A DNA stretch of 64,000 nt from Streptomyces zhihengii (GCF_016919245.1 NZ_JAFEJA010000001.1:1426001-1490000), one strand, 5' to 3'; positions 16,251-27,235 are shown, counted from the first letter of the stretch. The notes: a model not told the origin generated them from the letters alone. Made by a program: numbers and translations.

Positions 16251-18936
16251 ACAGCAGGCCGAGTTCGCGGGCCCGGCGGACCGCCTCGGTGCGGCGGCCC
16301 ACGCCCAGCTTGCGGTAGAGGCTCTTGAGGTGGGTCTTCACCGTGTTCACCGAGACATGGAGGTCGGCGGCGATCTCCTGGGTGGACATCATCCGGGCCA
16401 GCCTGCCCAGCACCTCGCGTTCGCGGCCGCTGAGCTTCTCCGGGACGAGCGGTACGGGCTCCCGGGCCGCGGGGCGGGTCACCGCCTTCCCGCCGGTGCC
16501 GGGGGCGGTGGTCAGCCAGCCCTCGGCGAGCCGGTGGAGCCGGGGGCTGTTCCTGAGCAGCGGGCGGATCCAGGGGCCGGCCTCCAGGAAGGGCCGCCGG
16601 AGCTGCTCGCGCCGGGCGTCGAGGAGTGCCTGGGCCACCAGCCGCCGGGCGGTGGCGTCCTCTCCGGCCCGGTGGGCGGCCTGCGCGCGCACCAGGGTCA
16701 CCCGCACGGTCACCGCCGGGCCCTGGCGGTCCGGGCGGGGCAGGTGCCCGATCAGCTCCCGCGCCTCCTCGGCACGGCCCGCCGCGAGCAGGGCCCGCGC
16801 CGTCTCGACCGCGCAGGCCGTCCGCTCGCGCGGGGCGCCCCGGAGCACCTCGACGGCCTCCGCGGCCCTGCCCCGGGCGAGGTGGGCGGCGGAGGCGACG
16901 ACGGCGGCGTGCTCCTCGGCCCAGGGCGAGGGCACGGCGGCGCCGACGGCCGGCACCCGGACGCCGTGGAGGTCGCCCCTCGCGAGCCGCAGCCGGGCCC
17001 GGACGACGGCCAGGAAGGCGGCCGTCACGGGGTCGCCGGCGAGGGCCGCCTCGTCGCCGGTGCCGTCGAGGAGGTCCTCGGCCCGGTCGAGTTCGTCGCG
17101 TTCCACACTGACGGCGGCGAGGACCAGCCTGCCGAGGAGGGAGCCGGAGCGCTCGGACAGCCCCTGGCGCTCCGCCTCCTCGGCCGCCGCCAGGGCCTTG
17201 TGCCGGGCGCGGTCGTTCCAGCCGGTCAGATGGTCGATCAGGGCGAGCCGGCCCAGGGCCTCCAGCCGCGGCAGCGCGGTCGACGCCGCGGGCGGGGACG
17301 CGGCGACGGGCGACAGGGCCGCGCGCGCAGCGTCGAAGTGCCCGGCCCACAGGCGGGCGGAGCCCAGGTGGGTCAGCAGCAGGGCGGTCAGTTCCGGATG
17401 CGCCTCCAGCGACTGCGCCGGCACCTCCTGCCACGCGTCGTCGGCGACCCGCGCCGCCTGCTCCGCGTCGGCGGGCGAGCCGGTCAGCCGTGCGGCCAGG
17501 GCCTCCAGCAGGGCGCGGCTCAGCAGGGCGGCCGGTGCCGCCGTGCCCTCCTCGCGCAGGGCCTCCTCGGCGCGGCGCAGATGGGCCAGGCCGTGGGCGG
17601 TGTCGCGGCGGGACAGGTCGAGGGCGGCCCGGACGAGGTCCGGCGCCGGGCCGGTGGCCTCGGGCCCCATGCCGGCGAAGAGCCCGCACAGGTGCTCGGC
17701 GCGCAGGCCGGTGAAGAGCTGTCCGATCGCCAGGTCGTCGACGAGGGCGCCCGCGGTGAAGTCCCAGTCCCCGGCGGCGGCGCCCTGGGCGAGCGCCTCG
17801 AAGAGCGCTCCGGACCGGCGCAGCCAGCGTGCCGCCCGGCGCCGCAGCTCCGGTTCCAGGCCGGGGCGGCGCTCCCGGAGGTGGACGCGGAGGATCTCGG
17901 CGAACAGGGGGTGGAGGCTGTACCAGGAGTGGCCGAGGTGCTGGACGAAGGCGTTCTCCCGGTGCAGGGCGGCCAGCGCGGCCTCCGCGTCGCCGCGCAG
18001 CGTCAGCGCGTTCACCAGCTCGGGGCTGAACCGGTCCAGGATGCTGACCCGCAGGAGCAGTTCCTGCCGTGCGGGGGTCTGTCCGTCGAGCACCTCGGCG
18101 AGCAGGAAGTCGGCGACCGTGCTGCGGCCCGCCTCGAACTCCTTCAGGTAGGACTCGGCGTCGGGGCGCTGCCGGGCGGCCAGGGCGCACAGCCTGATGC
18201 CGGCGGCCCATCCCTGCATCCGCCGCACCAGGCCCCCGACCGTGCTGCCGGGCAGGGACAGGCCGTGCAGGGCGAGGAGTTCGCCGGCCTCCTCGGGGGT
18301 GAAGGCGAGGTCCGCGTTGCGGATCTCGGCCATCTCGCCGGAGGCCCGGTAGCGGTGCATCGGCAGCAGCGGTTCGCTGCGGGTGACCAGGACCAGCCGC
18401 AGGCCGGTGCCGGCGTTGTGCAGCACGAAGCGGAGCTGCTCGGCGATCTCCGGGGCGGTCACCCGGTCGAACTCGTCGAGCACGAGGACCACGGGGCGGT
18501 CCCGGTCGGCGAGGGCGATCGCGAGGCGGGCGAGCAGGCGGCGGTCCACCCGGCCGGCCTCCGCCGGGCAGCGCACCCCGGCCATCGCCGCCTCGTCGGC
18601 GCCGCGCAGCGCCTCGCGCACGTACGCCCAGAACATCCCGGGGGCCCGGTCGGCCGGGTCGCAGGTCATCCAGGCGACGGGGCCGTCGAGCCCGGCGGCC
18701 CAGTCGGCGACGAGCAGTGTCTTGCCGGCGCCCGCCGAGCCGTTCACCACGGTCAGCGGGGCGCGGGCGGCCCGGTCGAGGGCGGCGGACAGGCGCTCGC
18801 GGCGCAGGAAGGTCCCGGGCCGGGTCGGCAGGGAGAGGCGGGCGCGCAGGAACGGTGCGCCGGAGGGGTCCACGCCCGGACCGGCACGCCCTGGATCGAC
18901 GAGGTCTTCACGCACCGTCACGGCGGTCACCACCAT
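16249..18936 (-). CDS. LuxR-family transcriptional regulator, large ATP-binding (LAL/MalT) type
   Basis: An 895-residue regulator. The Walker A is NGSAGAGKTLL near 65 and Walker B is VVLVLDEFD near 160, giving a STAND-type ATPase. The middle is a helical, TPR-like region. The C-terminus has a clear LuxR helix-turn-helix: LSGREREVLGRLARMMSTQE, IAADLHVSVNTVKTHL. LAL proteins are ATP-dependent activators, usually triggered by a ligand bound to the helical domain; targets are often adjacent. The ATG at 18936 (MVVTAVTV) has a weak GGGA site. The MFS exporter lies directly downstream. Confidence 0.92.
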   Translation of the reverse strand: MVVTAVTVREDLVDPGRAGPGVDPSGAPFLRARLSLPTRPGTFLRRERLSAALDRAARAPLTVVNGSAGAGKTLLVADWAAGLDGPVAWMTCDPADRAPGMFWAYVREALRGADEAAMAGVRCPAEAGRVDRRLLARLAIALADRDRPVVLVLDEFDRVTAPEIAEQLRFVLHNAGTGLRLVLVTRSEPLLPMHRYRASGEMAEIRNADLAFTPEEAGELLALHGLSLPGSTVGGLVRRMQGWAAGIRLCALAARQRPDAESYLKEFEAGRSTVADFLLAEVLDGQTPARQELLLRVSILDRFSPELVNALTLRGDAEAALAALHRENAFVQHLGHSWYSLHPLFAEILRVHLRERRPGLEPELRRRAARWLRRSGALFEALAQGAAAGDWDFTAGALVDDLAIGQLFTGLRAEHLCGLFAGMGPEATGPAPDLVRAALDLSRRDTAHGLAHLRRAEEALREEGTAAPAALLSRALLEALAARLTGSPADAEQAARVADDAWQEVPAQSLEAHPELTALLLTHLGSARLWAGHFDAARAALSPVAASPPAASTALPRLEALGRLALIDHLTGWNDRARHKALAAAEEAERQGLSERSGSLLGRLVLAAVSVERDELDRAEDLLDGTGDEAALAGDPVTAAFLAVVRARLRLARGDLHGVRVPAVGAAVPSPWAEEHAAVVASAAHLARGRAAEAVEVLRGAPRERTACAVETARALLAAGRAEEARELIGHLPRPDRQGPAVTVRVTLVRAQAAHRAGEDATARRLVAQALLDARREQLRRPFLEAGPWIRPLLRNSPRLHRLAEGWLTTAPGTGGKAVTRPAAREPVPLVPEKLSGREREVLGRLARMMSTQEIAADLHVSVNTVKTHLKSLYRKLGVGRRTEAVRRARELGLL

Positions 18937-19062
18937 TGATCGTCCCGGTGGCCTGGGCGGCCCGTGCCGCCCACCCGGATGCCATTATCCGTCCGGACGG
19001 GGCCCGGTGCCCGGTCACACAGCGTGCGGATGGACGGGAGCCGCCGGCGCGGGCCGCGCGGC

Positions 19063-19719
19063 TCAGGTGCCGTCCGACGAGAAGTGCTGGTAGTCGGGGG
19101 GCGACCAGGCGCCGCCCCATTCCCAGCCGGCCGCCTCGATCGCCCTCGTGACGGCGTCCCCCGCCACGAGCATCCCCTCGGCCGGCGGCTCACGGTCGAG
19201 CGCGGCGCGGGAGCCGGGCGGGTGGACCGTGCCGGAGCGGTCGACGTAGGGGTTCTCCAGCGGGTTGATGTCGACGGCGTCGCCGTACGAGTGGCGCGAG
19301 AGGTGGTCCTCGTCGCCGGTGACCCTGCGGCAGTTGAAGGCGGACGTGTTGTCGTCGGCCATGGCCCGGCGGTCGTCGCCGTCGTAGTGGGACATCGCCC
19401 GCATCCGGCGGATCGGGAAGCGGTCGTCGAAGGCGGCCCCGAAGACGGCGAGCACCGGGCGGACGGCGTCCTCGTGGACGACCAGCTCGCCCCGGTGGAC
19501 GCGCCCGTCGAACCCCCAGTGGTTCATGGTGATCAGCCGCAGCCGCCCGGGCGGGACGGGGCAGCCGGCACGGTGGCTGGCGCCGAGGAGGGCGGACGGC
19601 ACCTCGCCGACGGTGGCCGCGAGACGGGGCCGCTCCCCCGCGGCGGCGCCGAGGGGCAGCAGGCCGATCAGCAGCCCCAGGGCCAGACCGGGCACGAGGC
19701 GCCGGCGAGCGCTCTGCAC
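19063..19719 (-). CDS. Secreted M15-type D-alanyl-D-alanine carboxypeptidase-like protein
   Basis: A 218-residue protein with a signal peptide (RRRLVPGLALGLLIGLLPLGAAAG). The zinc ligands of the VanY/M15 family are visible in SRHSYGDAVDINPLENPY and in the C-terminal WSPPDYQHFS; the GWEWGGAW motif is also typical. The family trims peptidoglycan peptides outside the cell. It starts at GTG 19719, 9 bp after the TetR stop, so the two are probably co-transcribed. Confidence 0.85.
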   Translation of the reverse strand: MQSARRRLVPGLALGLLIGLLPLGAAAGERPRLAATVGEVPSALLGASHRAGCPVPPGRLRLITMNHWGFDGRVHRGELVVHEDAVRPVLAVFGAAFDDRFPIRRMRAMSHYDGDDRRAMADDNTSAFNCRRVTGDEDHLSRHSYGDAVDINPLENPYVDRSGTVHPPGSRAALDREPPAEGMLVAGDAVTRAIEAAGWEWGGAWSPPDYQHFSSDGT

Positions 19720-19728
19720 CCGTTCAGG

Positions 19729-20337
19729 CTAGGTCCGGGCCCGTGGGGCGGCAACGCGACCCGGCGGCGGTGCGCTCGCGCCGCGGGCGAGCAGGAGCAG
19801 GGCGTCGACCAGGTCCTCCTCGGGGCTGCCGGTGGCGAGGCGGCGCAGGTGCAGGCCCATGACCAGGGCGACGGCGGCGGTCGCGTGGCGTGCGGGGTCG
19901 GGGACGCCGAGGCCGGCGAGTATCCGTGCCGCGAGCCGGTCGTACGCGGCGAACGCCTCGGCGGCCGCCGGCCGCAGCCGGTCGTCGCGCCCGGCCTCGA
20001 CGTACAGCGCGAAGGTGGCGATGTCCCCGCAGGCGGGAGCGTCGCCGTCGGCCGGGCCGGCCGGCGCGGCGCCGGTCAGCACGTCGGCTCCGGTGCCGGT
20101 GTACGCCTCGGACAGTTCGGTGAAGCGCCGGCTCTCGTCCCGGGTGAAGTGCAGCAGCGCCTCGCGGAGCAGTTCGTGCCGGGAGGCGAAGTGGTACGTC
20201 ACGGATCCGAGGGCGACACCGGCCTCCTGGGCGATCAGCCGGTTGGTGAGCGCCGCGACGCCGTCCCGGCCGATGATGCGCAGCACGGCCTCGATGATGC
20301 GCTGCCGGACGGAAGCGGACCGGGTGGCGGTGGGCAT
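19729..20337 (-). CDS. TetR-family transcriptional regulator
   Basis: A 202-residue protein. The N-terminal helix-turn-helix is RQRIIEAVLRIIGRDGVAAL then TNRLIAQEAGVALGSVTYHF. The C-terminal ligand domain is unassigned, with LVDALLLLARG near the end. It probably represses its own transcript, which includes the M15 peptidase, or the divergent peptidoglycan-binding gene at 20678. No convincing operator palindrome was picked out. Confidence 0.9.
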   Translation of the reverse strand: MPTATRSASVRQRIIEAVLRIIGRDGVAALTNRLIAQEAGVALGSVTYHFASRHELLREALLHFTRDESRRFTELSEAYTGTGADVLTGAAPAGPADGDAPACGDIATFALYVEAGRDDRLRPAAAEAFAAYDRLAARILAGLGVPDPARHATAAVALVMGLHLRRLATGSPEEDLVDALLLLARGASAPPPGRVAAPRART

Positions 20338-20677
20338 GCGGTCAGTCTTCCACCGGCCCCGCCCCGCCCGGCCGCGCCCGTGGCACACGCGCCACCGGTC
20401 CGCCCCGATACGGCGCAAAGTCGACGGTCGGCGCCGGGGCCCGGGGGACCCTCCGGGTGCCCCCGGGGCCGGGCCGGCCCGGCTCGCACCGCGGCCGGGC
20501 TGGGCCTTTGCCGTGAGCGGCAACAGCGTCGACGGGCGTGGCGGCCCCGGGCGACGATGACACGCGGCGGGTCGGCCGCCGTGCGGCACACCCCGGTCGG
20601 CGGCTTTCGCACGGTCGGCGGCACAGCGCGCCGGGCCGCCGGTGACACCCGGAACCCACCACCGAGAGGACACCTCC
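20338..20677. other. 340-bp divergent intergenic region, no clear element
   Basis: The region separates TetR from the secreted peptidoglycan-binding gene. A GC-rich hairpin (CCCGGGGG / CCCCCGGG near 20439-20466) and AGAGGA before 20678 are the only structures noted. Promoters are expected but not recognisable. Confidence 0.6.
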
Positions 20678-21028
20678 ATGCGCATCACGCACACCGCACT
20701 GGCGGCCTTGGCCGTCCTGCTGCTCTCCGCCGGGGCGGCGGCTCCGGCGGGCGCGGCGGCCGCCGCCCCGGAGCGCGCCGCGGCGGCGGCCGCCTGCGGC
20801 GAGCTCAGGAGTCACCCGGAGATCCGGCGCGGCGACACCGGCACCGCCGTGCGTCACGCGCAGTGCCTGCTGCGGCACGGTGCGGGCTACGTCAACGTCG
20901 AGATCGACGGGATCTTCGGCCGTATCACCGAGATCGCGACGGAGGACGCCCAGAGCCGGTGCGGCGCGGGTGTCGACGGCATCATCGGTCCGAGGACATG
21001 GGAGTGCCTGCACGCCTTCCCCGGATGA
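20678..21028 (+). CDS. Secreted peptidoglycan-binding-domain protein
   Basis: A 116-residue protein with a Sec signal peptide (MRITHTALAALAVLLLSAGA, Ala-rich cleavage region) followed by one PG_binding_1 domain: HPEIRRGDTGTAVRHAQCLL, VEIDGIFGRITEIATEDAQ, VDGIIGPRTWECL. Four Cys suggest two disulfides outside the cell. AGAGGA lies nine bases before the ATG, fixing the start. It carries no catalytic domain and could be a wall-binding adaptor or inhibitor. The M15 peptidase across the gap acts on the same polymer. Confidence 0.87.
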   Translation: MRITHTALAALAVLLLSAGAAAPAGAAAAAPERAAAAAACGELRSHPEIRRGDTGTAVRHAQCLLRHGAGYVNVEIDGIFGRITEIATEDAQSRCGAGVDGIIGPRTWECLHAFPG

Positions 21029-21088
21029 CCGCACCGGCGGTGGCGGGAGGCCCCGGCCGTGGGGCGGGGCCTCCCGGTGCTCACCCGC

Positions 21089-22621
<1,533 letters not shown>

Positions 22622-22643
22622 ACGGGGTCCCTTCGGCGGAGTG

Positions 22644-23645
22644 TCATCTGGTGAGGGCGGGGATGATCTGCGCGCCGTAGGCGTCGATCGTCGCTTCCTT
22701 CGCGTCGTGCATGTCGTAGACGGCGAACTGGTCGACGCCCAGCTCGCGCAGGGCCCGGAGCTTCTCGATGTGCGCCTCGGCCGGGCCGAGGAGGCAGAAG
22801 CGGTCGACGATCTCGTCGGGGACGAAGTCCGTCGACGGGTTCCCCGCGCGCCCGTGGTGGCTGTAGTCGTAGCCGTGCCGTTCCTTGATGTACGCGGTGA
22901 GCGCCTCGGGGACCATCTCCGAGTGCTCCCCGTAGCGGGAGACGAGGTCGGCGACATGGTTGCCGACCATCCCGCCGAACCAGCGGCACTGGTCCCGGGC
23001 GTGCGCGAGGTCGTCGCCGACGTACGCGGGGGCGGCGACGCAGATCGTGACGGACGCCGGGTCGCGGCCGGCGTCGGACGCCGCGGTCCGCACGGCCTTG
23101 ACCATCCACTCCGTCAGATAGGGGTCGGCGAGCTGGAGGATGAAGCCGTCCGCCTTCTGCCCGGCGAGCGCGAGCGCCTTCGGCCCGTACGCCGCCATCC
23201 ACACCGGCAGCTTCCCGTCGCGCACCCACGGCAGCCGCAGCGCCTGGCCGTCCACCTCGGCCTCGCGCCCCTCGGCGAGGTCCCGGATGACGCCGATGGC
23301 CTCGCCGAGCCGGGCGAGGGTGTTGGGCTTGCGGCCGGCGACCCGCATGGCCGAGTCGCCGCGCCCGATGCCGCACACCGTCCGGTTGCCGTACATCGAG
23401 TTGAGGGTGGCGAAGGTGGAGGCGGTCACCTCCCAGGTGCGGGTGCCGGGATTGGTGACCATGGGGCCGACCGTCAGCTTCTCGGTGTGCTCCAGGATGC
23501 GGCTGTAGATGACGAACGGTTCCTGCCACAGCACGGCGGAGTCGAAGGTCCAGCCGTAGCGGAAGCCGTTGCGCTCGGCGCGCCGCATCAGTCCGACGAC
23601 CTCGGACGCGGGCGGGTCGGTCTGCAGGACGAGTCCGAAGTCCAC
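22644..23645 (-). CDS. F420-dependent oxidoreductase, LLM family (TIGR03842-like)
   Basis: A 333-residue protein from GTG 23645 with AGGAGG seven bases upstream. The TIM-barrel luciferase-like fold is indicated by VDFGLVLQTDPPASEVVGLM, TVGPMVTNPGTRTWEVTAS, GRGDSAMRVAG (cofactor phosphate loop) and KLPVWMAAYGPKALALAG. Enzymes of this group use F420 or FMN. It sits between the dihydropyrimidinase and the transporter, and no PreT/PreA dihydropyrimidine dehydrogenase is present, so it may catalyse the uracil/dihydrouracil redox step. That role is inference. Confidence 0.8.
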   Translation of the reverse strand: MDFGLVLQTDPPASEVVGLMRRAERNGFRYGWTFDSAVLWQEPFVIYSRILEHTEKLTVGPMVTNPGTRTWEVTASTFATLNSMYGNRTVCGIGRGDSAMRVAGRKPNTLARLGEAIGVIRDLAEGREAEVDGQALRLPWVRDGKLPVWMAAYGPKALALAGQKADGFILQLADPYLTEWMVKAVRTAASDAGRDPASVTICVAAPAYVGDDLAHARDQCRWFGGMVGNHVADLVSRYGEHSEMVPEALTAYIKERHGYDYSHHGRAGNPSTDFVPDEIVDRFCLLGPAEAHIEKLRALRELGVDQFAVYDMHDAKEATIDAYGAQIIPALTR

Positions 23646-23656
23646 GCGGATGCCTC

Positions 23657-25060
23657 CTAGTTCAGGTACTGACAGGTGGAGCGGGGGGTGTAGAGGCCGT
23701 GCCCGGCGCGGCCCGTCCAGGTGCGCCGGTCGACGACGACCTCGCCGCGCGAGAGCACGGTCTCGACCTGCCCGGTGACGGTGCGGCCCTCGTACGCCGA
23801 GTAGTCCACGTTCATGTGGTGGGTGTCGGCGGAGATGGTCTGGACGGCGTGCGGGTCGTAGACGACCACGTCGGCGTCGGCGCCGGGCGCGATGGTGCCC
23901 TTCTTCGGGTACAGGCCGAACATCCGGGCCGGCGCGGCGCAGGCGATGTCGATCCAGCGGCGCCGGGAGATGTGTCCGTCGACGACCGCCTGGTGGAGGA
24001 GGTCCATCCGGTTCTCCACGCCCGGCAGGCCGTTGGGGATCTTGGAGAAGTCGCCGCGGCCGAGGTCCTTCTGCCCGGTGAAGCAGAACGGGCAGTGGTC
24101 GGTGGAGACCACCTGGAGGTCGTCGGTGCGCAGGCCGCGCCAGAGCGCCGCCTGGTGCTCCCGGGGCCGCAGCGGGGTGGAGCAGACGTACTTGGCCCCT
24201 TCGAAGTCCGGCTCGGCCAGGTTGTCGGTCGACAGGAACAGGTACTGGGGGCAGGTCTCGCCGAAGACGGGCAGGCCCTTGTCGCGGGCCGCGGCCAGTT
24301 CGGCGACGGCCTCCTCGGCGGAGACGTGCACCACGTAGAGCGGCGCGCCGGCGACCCGGGCGAGCTGGATCGCGCGGTGGGTGGCCTCCGCCTCCAGCAG
24401 CACCTTGCGGACCTCGCCGTGGTACCGGGGGTCGGTCTCGCCGCGGGCCAGGGCCTGTTCGACGAGGACGTCGATGGCGATGCCGTTCTCCGCGTGCATC
24501 ATGATCAGTCCGCCGTTGGAGGCGGACCGCTGCATGGCGCGCAGGATCTGCCCGTCGTCGCTGTAGAAGACGCCGGGGTAGGCCATGAACAGCTTGAAGG
24601 AGGTGACGCCCTCCTCCACCAGCAGGTCCATCTCCTTCAGGGAGGACTCGTTGACGTCGGAGAGGATCATGTGGAACGCGTAGTCGATCGCGCACTTGCC
24701 GTCGGCCTTCGCGTACCAGGCGTCCAGGCCCTCGCGCAGCGCGCGTCCCCGGGTCTGCACGGCGAAGTCGACGATGGTGGTGGTGCCTCCCCAGGCGGCC
24801 GCCCTGGTGCCGGTCTCGAAGGTGTCGGAGGCGAAGGTGCCGCCGAACGGCAGCTCCATGTGGGTGTGGGCGTCGACGCCGCCCGGGAGGACGTACTTGC
24901 CGGTGGCGTCGATGACGCGGTCGGCCGTCCACCCCTCGGCGACGGTGGTGCCGTGGGCGGCGAGCGCGGCGATCCGGCCGTCGTCGACGAGGACGTCGGC
25001 GTGGACCTCGTCGGCGGCCGTGACGACGAGGCCGCCGCGGATCAGGGTGCGGGTGCTCAT
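23657..25060 (-). CDS. hydA: Dihydropyrimidinase (D-hydantoinase)
   Basis: A 467-residue amidohydrolase. Metal ligands: DAHTHME (His65, His67), the carboxylated Lys in VTSFKLFMAYPG, His in VVHVSAEE, and Asp in VVSTDHCPFCF. Length and motifs fit dihydropyrimidinases, which open dihydrouracil to N-carbamoyl-beta-alanine. It starts 9 bp after the aminotransferase stop. The next step is catalysed by the amidohydrolase encoded first in the operon. Confidence 0.93.
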   Translation of the reverse strand: MSTRTLIRGGLVVTAADEVHADVLVDDGRIAALAAHGTTVAEGWTADRVIDATGKYVLPGGVDAHTHMELPFGGTFASDTFETGTRAAAWGGTTTIVDFAVQTRGRALREGLDAWYAKADGKCAIDYAFHMILSDVNESSLKEMDLLVEEGVTSFKLFMAYPGVFYSDDGQILRAMQRSASNGGLIMMHAENGIAIDVLVEQALARGETDPRYHGEVRKVLLEAEATHRAIQLARVAGAPLYVVHVSAEEAVAELAAARDKGLPVFGETCPQYLFLSTDNLAEPDFEGAKYVCSTPLRPREHQAALWRGLRTDDLQVVSTDHCPFCFTGQKDLGRGDFSKIPNGLPGVENRMDLLHQAVVDGHISRRRWIDIACAAPARMFGLYPKKGTIAPGADADVVVYDPHAVQTISADTHHMNVDYSAYEGRTVTGQVETVLSRGEVVVDRRTWTGRAGHGLYTPRSTCQYLN

Positions 25061-25069
25061 GGTCTCCCC

Positions 25070-26350
25070 CTAGATGGAGCGCAGGGCGTGTTCCAGGAGG
25101 GACGCGCCCTCCTCCGCCTCGGCGACGGTCAGGGACAGCGGCGGGGCGACGCGCAGCACGCTGGTGTCGTGGCCGCCGCCCTTGCCGATCAGCAGGCCGC
25201 TCTCGCGGGCGGCTTCCAGGACCTTGGCGGCCGCCTTGGGGTCGGCCTCGTCGGTGCCGGGCTTCACGAGCTCGACGCCGATCATCAGACCGCGCCCGCG
25301 CACCTCGCGCACGGCGGGGACGGCCGCGCCGATGGCGCGCAGCCGCTCGATGAGCAGACCGCCGACCCGGCGGGCGTTGCCCTGGAGGTCGTGCTCCAGC
25401 AGGTACCCGAGGTTGGCGAGTCCTGCGGCCATGGTGACGGGCGAACCGCCGAAGGTGGAGATGGAGTTGGCGTCCAGGCAGTTCATCACCTCGGCGCGGG
25501 CGACGACCCCGCCGACCGACATGCCGTTGCCGATGCCCTTGGCGAAGGTGAGCATGTCCGGCGGGCCGTTCTCGGCGTGCGCCTGCCAGCCCCAGAAGTG
25601 GTCGCCTGTGCGGCCCCAGCCGGTCTGCACCTCGTCGGAGATCCACAGGATGCCGTGGCGGTCCAGGACCTCCCGGAAGGCCGCGTAGAGCCCGTCCGGC
25701 GGTGCGGTGAACCCGCCGACGCCCTGCACCGGTTCGGCGATCAGCGCGGCGACGTCCCGGGTGTGGCCGAGCAGGTCCTCCAGGTCCGCCACGCACGCCT
25801 CGGTGAAGGCGGCGTCGCTCAGGCCGGCGAACGGGCCCCGGGTGCGCACGGCGCCGTGCACGTACAGCGTCTGGAGCGGGGACAGGCCGGTCGGCGACCA
25901 CGCCCGGTTGCCGGTGACGGAGACGGTGGAGAAGGAGCGCCCGTGGTAGCTGTTGCGCATCGCCAGGATCTGCTGCGAGCGGCGGTACGCGGTGGCGAGC
26001 AGCAGGGCCGTGTCGTTGGCCTCGGTGCCGGAGGTGGTGAAGAAGACGCGGGCGTCGGGGATGCCGGAGAGGGTGGCGATCCGTTCGGCGAGCTCCACCA
26101 TGGGGCGGTTCAGGTAGAGGGTCGAGGAGTGGATGATCCGTCCGGCCTGTTCGGCGACCGCCTTGGTCACCTCGGGCAGGGCGTGGGCGGTCATGGTGGT
26201 GAGGATGCCGCCGAAGAAGTCCAGGTAGCGGTTGCCGTCGGCGTCCCAGACGTGGCGGCCCTCGCCGTGGGTGATCTCGATCGGACGGCCGTAGTAGAGC
26301 GCCAGCCACTCGGGCAGGACGGCCCGGTGCCGGGCGTGGAGGTCGTTCAC
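25070..26350 (-). CDS. Class III aminotransferase, probably beta-alanine/alanine--glyoxylate type
   Basis: A 426-residue PLP enzyme. The cofactor Lys is in MLTFAKGIGNGMSVGG and the metal-free PLP pocket includes ISDEVQTGWGRTGDHFWG. The N-terminus (YLDFFGGILTTMTAHALPEV) resembles AGXT2 and beta-alanine:pyruvate aminotransferases, which would take the beta-alanine released by ureidopropionase to malonate semialdehyde. GTG 26350 overlaps the upstream stop in a GTGA arrangement, showing translational coupling. Confidence 0.88.
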   Translation of the reverse strand: MNDLHARHRAVLPEWLALYYGRPIEITHGEGRHVWDADGNRYLDFFGGILTTMTAHALPEVTKAVAEQAGRIIHSSTLYLNRPMVELAERIATLSGIPDARVFFTTSGTEANDTALLLATAYRRSQQILAMRNSYHGRSFSTVSVTGNRAWSPTGLSPLQTLYVHGAVRTRGPFAGLSDAAFTEACVADLEDLLGHTRDVAALIAEPVQGVGGFTAPPDGLYAAFREVLDRHGILWISDEVQTGWGRTGDHFWGWQAHAENGPPDMLTFAKGIGNGMSVGGVVARAEVMNCLDANSISTFGGSPVTMAAGLANLGYLLEHDLQGNARRVGGLLIERLRAIGAAVPAVREVRGRGLMIGVELVKPGTDEADPKAAAKVLEAARESGLLIGKGGGHDTSVLRVAPPLSLTVAEAEEGASLLEHALRSI

Positions 26351-27189
26351 GGCTGGACGAGCCCTTCGTAGGCGTCGGGACGGCGGTCGCGGTAGAAGGC
26401 CCACTGCTGGCGCACGGTCTCGATCAGGTCGAAGTCGAGGTCGCGGACGAGCAGTTCCTCCTCCTTGTCGCTGGCGACGTCGCCGACGAACTGGCCGCGC
26501 GGGTCGACGAAGTAGCTGGTGCCGTAGAAGTCGTTGTCGCCGTACTCCTCGATGCCGACGCGGTTGATCGCCGCCACGTAGTACTCGTTGGCGACGGCCG
26601 CCGCCGGCTGTTCGAGCTGCCACAGGTAGGAGGAGAGACCGCGGTGGGTGGCGGACGGGTTGTAGACGAGCTGCGCCCCGCCGAGGCCGAGCTGGCGCCA
26701 GCCCTCGGGGAAGTGCCGGTCGTAGCAGATGTAGACGCCGACCCGGCCGACGGCCGTCTCGAAGACCGGCCAGCCGGCGTTGCCCGGCCTGAAGTAGTAC
26801 TTCTCCCAGAATCCCTTGACCTGCGGGATGTGGTGCTTGCGGTACTTGCCGAGGTAGCTGCCGTCGGCGTCGATCACGGCGGCGGTGTTGTAGTAGAACC
26901 CGGCGCCCTCGACCTCGAAGACCGGGACCACGATCACCATGCCGGTCTCGCGGGCGAGTTCCTGCATCCTGCGGACGGTGGGCCCGTCCGGGACGGGCTC
27001 GGCCCAGCGGTAGTGCTCCGGGTCCTGCACCTGGCAGAAGTACGGGGCGTTGAAGACCTCCTGGAACCCGATGACCTCGGCTCCTTGGCGGGCGGCCTCC
27101 CGGGCGTGCTCCTCATGCTTGGCGATCATGGATTCGGTGTCGCCGGTCCAGGTGGCCTGGACCAGGGCGGCGCGGACGACATGGGCCAT
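26347..27189 (-). CDS. Nitrilase-family N-carbamoyl-beta-alanine amidohydrolase (beta-ureidopropionase)
   Basis: A 280-residue protein with the Glu-Lys-Cys triad at E44 (GFQEVF), K118 (GKYRKHHIPQ) and C155 (VYICYDRHFPEG). The surrounding WEKYYFRPGN and NPSATHRGLSSYLW are typical of beta-ureidopropionase. It converts N-carbamoyl-beta-alanine to beta-alanine, CO2 and NH3. It is the first gene of a five-gene operon, with AAGGAG before the ATG. An upstream palindrome (27222-27235) probably binds the operon's regulator, which is not in the window. Confidence 0.92.
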   Translation of the reverse strand: MAHVVRAALVQATWTGDTESMIAKHEEHAREAARQGAEVIGFQEVFNAPYFCQVQDPEHYRWAEPVPDGPTVRRMQELARETGMVIVVPVFEVEGAGFYYNTAAVIDADGSYLGKYRKHHIPQVKGFWEKYYFRPGNAGWPVFETAVGRVGVYICYDRHFPEGWRQLGLGGAQLVYNPSATHRGLSSYLWQLEQPAAAVANEYYVAAINRVGIEEYGDNDFYGTSYFVDPRGQFVGDVASDKEEELLVRDLDFDLIETVRQQWAFYRDRRPDAYEGLVQP

Positions 27190-27221
27190 GAGCTGCTCCT
27201 TCGACGGGACGTCAGAGAGCC

Positions 27222-27235
27222 TCTACGCACGTAGA
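27222..27235. promoter_or_regulatory. Palindromic operator candidate upstream of the pyrimidine operon
   Basis: Perfect TCTACG-CA-CGTAGA, 33 bp before the ATG at 27189. Further CGTA-rich half-sites (ATACGTAGG at 27239-27247) follow immediately, so a dimeric repressor with more than one site is plausible. Confidence 0.65.

Noticed and set aside
14164..18939. 1591-codon plus-strand open frame
   Set aside because: It lies antisense to the MFS and LAL genes; composition (Gly/Gln/Arg/Ala-rich, no motifs) marks it as a shadow.
22622..22957. Extended 622-codon form of the NCS1 transporter
   Set aside because: The extra N-terminus is the wrong frame of the LLM gene; ATG 22621 starts the family sequence.
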